A stretch of 64,000 bases of DNA. Source: Flaccisagitta enflata. Lineage: Eukaryota > Chaetognatha > Sagittoidea > Aphragmophora. Numbering within the stretch: position 1 is the stretch's first letter; each line of letters starts with the position of its first letter. Shown here piece after piece: positions 55,546 through 64,000 of this stretch. The translations under genes and the position numbers were made by a program. The notes under the pieces were generated by a model. That model saw only the letters and a list, made by a program, of their open reading frames with translations. It was not told where the DNA came from and did no database searches. The stretch is taken from NCBI GenBank assembly GCA_965153355.1, contig OZ231126.1:50344001-50408000 (forward strand). The letters run 5' to 3'.

Positions 55546-56103
55546 TAATGAATTTAATAATGTCGATGTTCCGCCATTTCGACCTCAACTTATTGAAATA
55601 ATGTTCACCGTTTCGACAACAAGCTCTTTTTTCATCGTTTAGAAAATAAATCCACAGCTGGAGAGAATCACAGAAAACAATCTAATAAGCAAAGGGAGTA
55701 AAGGTGATGTTACGGCTAAAAAAATAAAACATCACACAAAGCATACATAGTCTAAATGTCAGATCCGACATGAAAGGGAAGAAAGAAAATTAAGATGCGA
55801 ACACCCATCTTTACAAGAAGCCTTTTTAGTGAAGCATCACCATCGATCCGTCCGTTAACATGTGCATCGGTAGGTCCGGCCGTCCGTGAATTTAATAGAT
55901 GCATAAATGAGTAGGCATGTTAGAAAAAAAAATGTAATAATAGTTATTGCTGTCGGCTTTGTTGTAAGCGTTGTTAGCGTCGCCATTGCTGATACTGTTC
56001 ATACTAATGACCTCGTTGAACTAAGATTCAGACAGTCAAACTCAATGGATGAACTTCAAGCTGAGGAAATTCTTGATTTTTCGCAGGACTTGTAATTTGG
56101 ACG
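55546..56103. other. No gene seen
   Basis: AT-rich unique-looking sequence between the BEL/Pao element and repeat B copy 3. A 62-residue plus-strand frame at 55907 has a hydrophobic start (IVIAVGFVVSVVSVAIAD) but no splice partner; I leave it uncalled. Confidence 0.4.
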
Positions 56104-56355
56104 AGGGGGCGTTTCTAGTCAAAGACGATCGCGTTTTGAAAGGGCCACTCGGTTGCTCGCTACATTCGTTCGCTCGCACCGCTCACTCCGCTCACTCGCT
56201 CTGCAGAGCTCCGCTTCCCTACTCTCCGTTCACGGGCTCGCTCACTCATTCTTACTCCCTCGTGGGACAGTTAAAATTTCTTGAGTATGTGTTCACACTG
56301 TTATCGCGTTTCACGGGAACAAACGCGTTTTTCCTCTTCACTAGAAACACGCCCT
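56104..56355 (+). mobile_element. MITE-like repeat B, copy 3
   Basis: It starts AGGGGGCGTTTCTAGTCAA and ends CACTAGAAACACGCCCT, like the copy at 38824. It ends 216 bp before the start codon of the EGF-like gene. Confidence 0.8.
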
Positions 56356-56378
56356 AGGAATTCTGCGATGGAAAACCG

Positions 56379-56386
56379 CATAAAAG
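56379..56386 (+). promoter_or_regulatory. Candidate TATA-like box of the EGF-like gene
   Basis: CATAAAAG 192 bp before the ATG and 24 bp after a repeat B copy, the same arrangement as at fibrinogen-related gene 3. Confidence 0.35.
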
Positions 56387-56570
56387 TAGGAATACAAAAA
56401 CTTTCTTTTTTAGAATCCGAGACCAAAAGTTAGTCGTCATCACACTCGATCTCAAGCTCAATTAAGAAGTTTTTAAGAAATAAAAAGACAACTTGATTGT
56501 TTCCCCGATCGAGTCTAATTCCTAAAAGCGGATGAACTTCTCTTTGAAGCAATCGTTAAAAGCATTTAAA

Positions 56571-57059
56571 ATGTCGATTCCATCGATGGCATTCGTGGCT
56601 TTATTCACGCTTATTCCTTTTCCGTATTCTGATTCGTGTACCAGACGTGGTGGTAAGTGGATTTTCTCTGACATAATGATTTAAACAATATTCTTAATCG
56701 CGGACATGCGACTCAACAACTTGCCGTGTCGGTCCGTAGGTTGATAACATTTTGAAATGTGGGCGGTTTTTTGCCATACTTTTCCTGCCCACCCGTCCTC
56801 GAGGGGGAGGGGGTAGCATACTTGGGCTTGTTTATCAAAATCCATCGCACAACCCTTGCAGAGAAAGGGCCACTATCATAAGCTGTGGATCGCGGTGACG
56901 CCCAATGTTTGAACCAAACATTTCTTTTGAAAACAAGCTTGGTTATTCTAGTCGCGTGCGGGTGGGCAGTGTAGGGCGGATGGGCTAATCAAGCATTTAG
57001 CCAGGGCAAACTATAAACAAGCGCCGAAAAAGCTAAGTGTTACCAAACTACAGACGATC

Positions 57060-57151
<92 letters not shown>

Positions 57152-57290
57152 TGTGCGTCTGTGTCTGTGTGCGTGTGTGTGTCTGTGTTAGTTACTGAAT
57201 GTTTCCTTTTTCTCACGAAATTGAACACAACCTTATTGCAGCATTGACGTCAAGATCCGAGATGAACGCAACATCATCATCATCACCATT

Positions 57291-57362
<72 letters not shown>

Positions 57363-57636
57363 TTCAGTAGTCAAAATCTCTTCGGTGAACGCGGCGTCGA
57401 ATGATCAAGACGATAACTCCACCGAAACAAAGACTCCGTTTTTCCAACTGGGTTGCAACGAACCTTGGGAAAGCAGATATTGCCTGAACGGGGGAACGTG
57501 CTTCGCAGTTGAGCTCATCCATGGGTTCATTTCTCACAATTGCCTCTGCGCCAAAGGCTGGACGGCGGAAAGGTGCAAGGAAAAGGAATACGACCCCGAA
57601 TCAGAACGCGATGTGAAACGACGCGATTTTAGTTAA
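56571..57636 (+). CDS. Secreted EGF-family ligand with poly-Ser linker
   Basis: Exons 56571-56652 and 57242-57636, phase 1, give 158 residues. Exon 1 is a signal peptide (MSIPSMAFVALFTLIPFPYS, then DSCTRRGG). Exon 2 starts ALTSRSEMNATS and runs into a long Ser tract from a TCA microsatellite. One EGF domain follows, with six Cys spaced C-x8-C-x5-C-x13-C-x1-C-x8-C (CLNGGTC, CLCAKGW, ERC). This is the spacing of EGF receptor ligands and similar modules. The tail has a KRR site and no transmembrane segment, so it is likely a soluble ligand. The stop TAA falls at the edge of a GTCGCG-family repeat, so the original C-terminus may have been longer. A distant AATAAA is at 58212. Confidence 0.85.
57061..57186. 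repeat. (TG)n microsatellite in the EGF-like gene intron
   Basis: About 88 bp of pure TG, then GTGCGTCTGTGTCTG variants, ending close before the exon 2 acceptor. Confidence 0.97.
57273..57363 (+). repeat. Coding (TCA)n microsatellite
   Basis: Roughly 25 TCA triplets in frame, encoding Ser between the signal peptide and the EGF domain. Length polymorphism would change only the linker. Confidence 0.95.
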
Positions 57637-57842
57637 CAAGGCCGGATACACGGCTACCCTAGTGGCGTGCGGGTGGGCAGGAGCAGTGCTGGAGAAGGTC
57701 ACTAGGGCAGCTGGGCAGGAGCCGTATGCTCAAAAAGCTCAAAAACTCCGAAAAAGTAAAAAGGGGATCAAGCGACCGACCAACCGACCAACCGACCAAC
57801 CGACATAGCGGGGTGTAGAGTCGCGTAGCACGCGACTAAAAA
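57635..57842 (+). mobile_element. GTCGCG-family repeat copy at the EGF-like gene stop codon
   Basis: AACAAGGCCGGATACACGGC at the left, GTGGGCAGGAGC motifs, a (CCGACCAA)n core, and GAGTCGCGTAGCACGCGACT then AAAAA at the right. The first A residues form part of the stop codon of the gene. Confidence 0.75.
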
Positions 57843-58628
57843 TGTCTTTGTTATCAAGATGGACTCAACATCTCATACTTTAAAAAATCGCGATGTGCAG
57901 TTTACTGTTGACTCTCGTTTCAAACGGATTTTTACAATAAGAATTTTGTATAGTTAGTGTGCTACTGCGCGAAAAAAAAACCGTACCCTTTACTACGCGA
58001 ATTTTTTAAACGCCTTTTTTGTTGGTTACGATTAATGAACGAGATAAAAAAAATCATTATAATATTTTTCTGTTGAAGTGATTTTGAAGATTTTCAAATT
58101 TCAAAATTACCGCTTGTTAAAAGAAACCTCTATTCTGAAAAAAAAATGCTGTTTTCAATAGGTTTGCTAAATTGAATGTTTTTATTCTTTTTATTATACC
58201 ATTTCCAAACAAATAAAGCAAGAAATGCCAAATTGGAGCCACATGAAAGTTCCTTTCGAGAACTTTTTAATGGTCTAAGACTTTAATTTTATTCTTTTGA
58301 GATTCAATATGACTATAAACCATTCAAAAGTGTAGTTGTTTATCGATTCGCGTAGTGCTATCTAGAAAAAAAGGTTAGCAACACCTATGGTTGATGGTAT
58401 GATTTCTCCCTTATGTGCACAAAATTCATGTACCTGATTGATTTTGGTTATTTTTGTATTCATACTAACTAGAACAAAAGAGAAAAACACTCTTCAATCC
58501 AATTTTGGTGACAGAATGGCAGAAAGACAGATGTCCAGATGAAAAGTGATATAGGAAAACAGAGAGACATACAGATAGACAGAAAGATACCGACGGACAG
58601 ACAGACTGACTCATTGACTGACAGAAAA
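57843..58628. other. AT-rich, likely 3' flank of the EGF-like gene
   Basis: No gene seen. AATAAA at 58212-58217 could serve as a distant polyadenylation signal. Confidence 0.35.
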
Positions 58629-58828
58629 ACAAGGCCGGATACACGGCCAAAACCGGTCGCGGACGGGTGGGCAGGGGCGATAATGCGCGTTTTCACACTT
58701 AATGTGATCGTTTTCAACTCGAGCGTGACAACTCGAGCGTGACGGACGGACGGACGGACGGACGAACGGACGGACGGACGGACGGACGGACAAAGCTTCT
58801 TATAGAGTCGCTTGTCCGCGACTAAAAA
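58629..58828 (+). mobile_element. GTCGCG-family repeat copy
   Basis: AACAAGGCCGGATACACGGC at the left, GCGGACGGGTGGGCAGGGGC, a (GGAC)n core at 58742-58790, and TAGAGTCGCTTGTCCGCGAC then TAAAAA at the right. Confidence 0.8.
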
Positions 58829-59175
58829 CAGACGAAGGGAAAGACACACAGACAAAAAATGACAGAAAGCAAAATGTAGTACATGGTGCGGATGGATGAT
58901 TAGGAAGAAGAAGATTCACTCTGGAGAGAGAGAGACTGAGATAAGCCAAGTATGAAGAGTAAATTCTTCGAGTGATGAACCTCGTGATTTATTGGAGACA
59001 TCGGAGAGGTGATTGCACGACAAAACAACTTTTTTTTCTCCTTCTACTTCTTTTTGTCGCGCGGATTATAAATGGCACTATGACGATCTTTTCCAGCGAG
59101 AGAGAGAGAGAGGGGAAGACGTCGTGCTTGGTCAGTTATTAGATCCCTGGAGGTATTCGTCCATGTCAGGGTGGA

Positions 59176-59365
59176 ACAAGGCCGGATGAACGGCTTCTAT
59201 GACTGCGTGTGTGCGGAGGACAGTGATGTAGGTAGTGATGTAGGAGTGTAGGGAGTGTAGGGAGTGTACCACGCAATCCACGCTCAATAGACGAAAGTGA
59301 TGGACGTAGTGACGACTGACGGACCGATAAGTGGCTAATAGAGTCGCGTAGCACGCCACAGCATA
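59176..59365 (+). mobile_element. GTCGCG-family repeat copy, diverged
   Basis: AACAAGGCCGGATGAACGGC at the left, a GTAGGGAGTGTAGG stretch inside, and AGAGTCGCGTAGCACGCCAC at the right. Confidence 0.65.
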
Positions 59366-59507
59366 TATCAACGACTATCATGATCACTTTGGCGAGACAA
59401 GTTCGGTTGGACTGGTCGGTGCGGCGGTACGACGCTTTGCGGATGGGCGAACCGACTGTCATGTCCATGGCCATGTCCGTAAAAAGAGTGCGATCTATTC
59501 CTGATTA

Positions 59508-59511
59508 TATA

Positions 59512-59560
<49 letters not shown>

Positions 59561-59565
59561 TTATG
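59508..59565. repeat. (AT)n microsatellite
   Basis: About 50 bp of AT dinucleotides, self-complementary, flanked by ATAATATAAT on both sides. Confidence 0.95.
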
Positions 59566-59959
59566 AAATAGATAAGAACATGATGAAATCAAAATGAAAA
59601 TAGTACGCGTTGATCGCCACACGACATGTCGCGTCGGTCCCTTTGTGCATGTATGATGTATCGTAGGTTTTACCAACCAACTTTGCCTTGTATCTCTTTT
59701 TATATTTTTTCTCCTCTTTTTCAAAAATGAAAAATCTCTCGGCTCACGTTCCGGATCATCAATCTTCCTCTAATGAAAACATTTTAAAGGACACGTCCTT
59801 CCCCCCCCCTCCTCCCCCGTGCAAATGATCGGGGTGAATACCAGTAATGGCGGCTGTCGCCGTGAGGAAAAAAGTCGTAAGCGTTGTTCACTTTTCACCA
59901 AGCTTTTGTTTTCAGTCATTGCAACTTTTTATTTGTTAGATCAAATTAAGAGCAATTGT

Positions 59960-60065
59960 ATGGAGATGGACAACATTACTTTATAACAAAAAATCTAGAA
60001 CAAGGACAAGAGCCTTGGGAGCTCTAACTGGTGTTTCATCCGGACCCCTCACAGCTATCCTTGAA
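59960..60065. repeat. Dispersed repeat shared with about 17.3 kb
   Basis: GGACAACATTACTTTATAAC, GAGCCTTGGGAGCTCT and CTCACAGCTATCC match 17300-17405 in the same orientation. Confidence 0.6.
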
Positions 60066-60124
60066 AGTATCAAAATCCACTTCAAACCTTACCACAAAGC
60101 GGCTCAACTGAAAATCAGAGAAAA

Positions 60125-60540
60125 ATAGGACTGAGCCAAATGAGCTAGATGAGCTAAAATATTCAAAATCACTCGACTACGCAACCAGCTATGCTTACTG
60201 AGATGCTTTCTTGTATTTGCTTGCTTAAATCAAAACATTTATTTATTTATGGGTTTTGAAATCAGAAAAAAAGAGCAAGCTTAATGAGCTAAATGAGCTA
60301 GAATATTTAAAAACACCCTCACAGATGAGCAGCTCTGCTCACTGACATGCTTTCTTATAATTGCTTGCTTAAACATCTAACAATATATTTGCTTATTTAT
60401 TGCATTTGAAATCAGAAGAAAAAAAAAACTGAGCTAAGTGAGCTAAATGAGCTAAAATGCTTAAAATCACCCTCACATATGAGCACCTATGGTCATGAAC
60501 ATGTTTTTTTGTATTTGCATGCTTAACCAAACTTAGATAC
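60125..60540. repeat. Three-copy tandem repeat, period about 150 bp
   Basis: TGAGCTAAATGAGCTA(A/G)AAT, then TCAC...GAGCA, TGCTTTCTT(A/G)TA, TTGCTTGCTTAAA and TTTGAAATCAGAA occur at about 60131, 60279 and 60430. No coding potential. Confidence 0.8.
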
Positions 60541-60979
60541 ACTCCTTTATTGATCCTACACAAAATCATAAAAATCGAAAAAAATTCAATTTGAATTTTT
60601 CGTAAATAAATCTTTAAAAATTCATAACGCAAAAAATATTTGTCCCAGAGACTTCTGCTTAGCGCCAAATGAAAGAGAATTATCAAATTTACTTACCCTA
60701 TCAATTTCATTTGAGGGACCAACCGCCCTAAGGAGTTCCGAAACTTTCTCATAAGAAAATGAAAACCCTGTTTCTCTCAAATATGTCAAAAAGTCGAAGA
60801 CTGACTCCGACTTTTTTCCCGACTATAAGGTTATGTTGAATAATACGATCTTGTTTATAATGGGGAGTTAAAGAAAATCCATCGAAAACTAGACGGAGGG
60901 GGAGGGAGATTGGACAACACGTTGTTTGCTAAAGGAGAAAAGTGATTTCGAACTGGCACATTGCCTACGTTACGTCTAA

Positions 60980-61090
60980 CAAGGCCAAGTAGGCCAATAA
61001 GGTGCGACGTGTTGATCGTCGAACGAATGCGTTACAGACCGACAGACCAACCGACCAACCAACGGACACAGCCAGTTATGGAGGTGCTTT
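60980..61090. repeat. Dispersed repeat, opposite-orientation copy of that at 30.2-30.6 kb
   Basis: AACAAGGCCAAGTAGGCCAA, then GACCGACAGACC runs and CGGACACAGCCAGTTAT. Compact arrangement without telomeric repeats. Confidence 0.65.
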
Positions 61091-61487
61091 TTCGCTTCGA
61101 AAAAGGAGAAACATAATCTAACAATAACAGATGACGGTTTGATGGAAAGAGTGAAAAGGTGAGACCAATTCTGTACAGATCCAAGCGGATAACGATTGCC
61201 ATGTCTGATTCTTTGCCAATTCCTAAGCTTTGTTTTCTGTTTTTTGCTTGTTTACCTGTTCTCCTTTCAATGAGAAACCGAAAGGAATCTCGACCTATGT
61301 ATTGTCATTTAGTTGGGTGATTACCATTTCATACAAATGGAAACTAACAGGAATTTAGATTTTTAAGCTGCAACAGTCCACCGTACGACGCAAGACTCAC
61401 TCACTCAGTCTTTCGGTTACAGTTGGCCGATACGTTGTGTTGCTCGGTTCAGCAGTCGGTTTTGCAAAGTTCTTACCATGGAGACAT

Positions 61488-61529
<42 letters not shown>

Positions 61530-62389
61530 AAAGAAAGAGACAGATACAGACGGATCTCTAACGGGACTAAATTTTTCATGTGTTGTTTTATCACTTTTAT
61601 GTTTTTCATTTCTGTCTCATTTCCTTCCAATGTCTCGTTTGCCAGGAACTTATTCAACCTCGATGCAGTGTCAACGATCAGCTATTTTCTGCACGCTCAC
61701 GACTCGAGAAAAGTTGAACAGAAGAAGAAAGACAAAATGTGGCGAATTTCAAGTCCCACTGACAGTCAGTCTTGGCTGTCAGTCATGGCTGTCAGTCTTG
61801 GCTGCCAGTCTTAACAGTAGATCGGTGCTGTCAGTTAGTCCTGACAATCAGTCAGTCGTCACGTTTAAAAGAGCTAAAAGAGTGCACGCAGTTAGTCAGC
61901 TCAGGCAATCAACTAGTCTGGGCAATCTTGGCGGACTGGCGGTTAGCCACATAAAGTAAAGCTTACATAAAGTACAGATCAGAGCGTATTTGAACGAGAG
62001 GCCCCCACTTTCAGGAAAGATAACTGTAGCAGCCCCCCTAGAGCCCTGTATGTTGAAGCTAGGGGTATGATTGAGGTATCATTTGAAAGCTTATGAGAAT
62101 ACAAATGGCGCCATCAGAGCACGGTATCTGGATGGTAACGCCAGGCCCAAGGTGAATGACTAACCCCGGGATGGTGTCCAGGCTGCTCTCATGGTTGGTG
62201 CCGATTAATTTCCGCCAAAAAACAAATAATCGTTAGAGCGCTTTTGGAGAAAAGTTGAGTTTTTTCCCACAAAAAACATTTTTAGTCCATAAATGGCAAA
62301 AATTAAGAAAAAAATCATTTTTTCCACTCTTTTGTACTGGAGTAGTACACTGGCTAAAACGTTGTAACCATGTAGTATGGGGGAAAACG
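61091..62389. other. No gene seen; (GA)n at 61491-61522
   Basis: Includes a GA dinucleotide tract and an array of GTCAGTC(T/A)TGGCT words at 61765-61850. No splice-supported coding. Confidence 0.4.
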
Positions 62390-64000
62390 TACATACAGAT
62401 AACAGGGGGTTTAGGACCCCTAGGGGCCCTCTGAGAGGCCCCCAAAGGCTCAAAAAGGCCAAAATGGCTCAATAATACTTTTTGTTCTGCCATGATGTAC
62501 TCCAGTCGTATACAGACCAATCAGTCATTCCCATCCAGAGTGGTGGGAGATGTGCAGATGGATAACGGGGGTCAGGGATCCCTAGGGGCCCTCTAAGGGG
62601 CCCCCAGGGACTCAAAATGGCCAAAATGCCTCAAAAATGCTTCTTGTTCTGCCCTGTTGTACCCCAGTGGTGCACCAACCTATCGGTCAGTTCCATCTAG
62701 AGTGGTGGGAGATGTGCAGATGGATAACAAAAAGGCCAACATGGCTCAGAAATGCTTCCTGTTCTGCCCTGTTGTACCCCAGTGGTACACCGACCAATCA
62801 ATCAATCATTACCATCTAGAGTGGTGGGGGATATGCAGATAGATAACAGGGGTTAAGGACCCCTAGGGGCCCTCTAAGGGGCCCCCGAGGACTCAACAGG
62901 TCGCCCAAGGGCAATATGTGGTCAGCGATACCCGTTGAGAGGCAGGGCAGCGGCCGAAAAGGGGATGAAGTCCTGTAGAACACAGGGGACTTTCATTCGT
63001 TTGTCCGTCCATTCGTCCGTCCGTCCATCCATCCACCCCCCAGGCCCTCTCAGGCCTGAAATCTGCCACCTCAGGCCTAAAATATGTCTTCTCAGGCCTG
63101 AAATCTGCCCTCTCAGGCCTTGAATCTGAGAGGGCAGATTGCAGGCCTGAAAGGGCAGATTTCAAGCCTGACAGGCAGGTTTCAGGCCTGAAAGGGCAAA
63201 TTTCAGGCCTGAGAGGTCAGATTCAAGGCCTGAGAGGGCAGGTTTCAGGCCTGAGAGGGCAGATTTTAGGCCTGAGAGGGCAGATTTCAGGTCTGAGAGG
63301 GCCAGGGGGGGACGCAAGAACGAACGAACGAACCAACGGACAAACAAACGTAAGTCCCCTGTGTTCTACAGGACTTTGTCCCCTTCGGGGCTGCTGCCCA
63401 AAAAGGCCAAAATGGCTCAAAAATGATTCTTGTACTGCCATGATGTACTCCAGTGGTATCCTGACCTATCAGTCATTTCCATCAAGAGTGGTGGGAGATG
63501 TGCAGATGGATAACGGGGGTTAAGGACCCCTAGGGGCCTCTAAGGGGCCCCCAGGGACTCAAAATGGCCATAATGGCTCAATAAAGCTTCTTTTTCTGCC
63601 ATGATGTACTCCAGTGGTATACCAACCTGTCAGCCATTCCCATTTAGAGTAACGGGAGATGTGCAGATGGTTAACGGGGGTTAAGGACCCCTTGGGGCTG
63701 TCTAAGGGGCCCCCAGGGATTCAAAATGGCCAAAATGGTTCAAATATGCTTCTTGTTCTGCCATGATGTATGTACTCCGGTGAATTACTGACCTATCAGT
63801 CATTCCCATCTGGAGTGGTGGGATATGTGCAGATGGATAATGGGGGCTAAGGATCCCTATGGGCCCTCTGAGGAGCCCCAAGGGACTCAAAATGACCAAA
63901 AAGGCTCAAAAATGCCTCTTGTTCTGCCATGATGTACTCCAGCGGTTCACCAATCTATCAGTCATTCCCATCTAGAGTGGTTGGAGATGTGCAGATAGAT
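62390..64000. repeat. Satellite, period about 163 bp, running off the window
   Basis: Unit landmarks are CTTGTTCTGCCATGATGTAC, TATCAGTCATTCCCATCTAG, GGGAGATGTGCAGATGGATA, and a palindrome-rich CCCCTAGGGGCCCTCTAAGG block. Copies start near 62470, 62635, 62750, 63415, 63580, 63745 and 63905. The 62750 copy follows a unit of only about 113 bp that lacks the palindromic block. Interrupted by a foldback element at 62946-63392. Confidence 0.9.
62946..63392. mobile_element. Palindromic foldback element with CAGGCCTGA repeats
   Basis: The left end GGGCAGCGGCCGAAAAGGGG and GTCCTGTAGAACACAGGGGA are mirrored at the right (TCCCCTGTGTTCTACAGGAC, CCTTCGGGGCTGCTGCCC). The inside holds CTCAGGCCTGAAATCTGCC units on the left and their reverse complement on the right, centred near 63125. 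Confidence 0.8.

Noticed and set aside
55907-56095. 62-residue frame with hydrophobic start
   Set aside because: Looks signal-like but has no partner exon, promoter or homology that I can recognise.

Overview
This window is an invertebrate metazoan nuclear sequence that I cannot place further. Its genes have GT-AG introns, and it carries fibrinogen-related and EGF-like secreted proteins, a BEL/Pao LTR retrotransposon, MITEs, and microsatellites and minisatellites at high density. An interstitial TTAGGG tract near 30.4 kb argues weakly against an insect. A run of ten N at 416-425 marks an assembly gap.

Region 0.5-21.1 kb (minus strand) is the most unusual part. A two-exon RecQ-family helicase (548-3287) lies downstream of a very large gene (5162-21118). 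I reconstructed 13 exons of that gene by hand from splice sites with matching phases. It encodes about 3,500 residues: an acidic N-terminal part with a zinc-finger-like segment, a Cys/His-containing exon, an OTU-type cysteine protease domain, long Ala/Ser/Pro-rich repeats, and a C-terminal tyrosine recombinase domain of Crypton-like type. The two genes together may be a large tyrosine-recombinase element or a domesticated derivative. The introns, and the exons too, are full of minisatellites. Exonic repeat periods (15, 21, 24 and 36 bp) are all multiples of three, and two frame breaks fall in or beside exonic repeats.

Region 21-34 kb is mainly repeats: 12-bp and 16-bp minisatellites, a TTC tract of about 1 kb, TG and CT arrays, a 25-bp minisatellite, a hAT-type MITE with a perfect 8-bp target duplication, and the interstitial telomeric tract. 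No convincing gene was seen there.

Region 34.6-42.9 kb (plus strand) holds three tandem copies of a small secreted fibrinogen-related gene. Each has a signal-peptide exon and two domain exons. Copies 1 and 3 are open; copy 2 has an in-frame stop and no phase-correct donor.

Region 45.34-55.55 kb is a full-length BEL/Pao element on the minus strand. Its 550/552-bp LTRs are nearly identical and it is flanked by a perfect 5-bp duplication (TTACC). It has gag, protease, RT/RNase H and integrase, interrupted by stops and frame shifts, plus an extra ORF after integrase with a coiled coil and an RGG-like tract.

Region 56.1-58.3 kb (plus strand) has a two-exon secreted EGF-family ligand with a poly-Ser linker. 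A small non-autonomous repeat abuts its stop codon. The rest, to 64 kb, is dispersed repeats, a three-copy tandem repeat, and a satellite of about 163 bp interrupted by a palindromic element and running off the window end.
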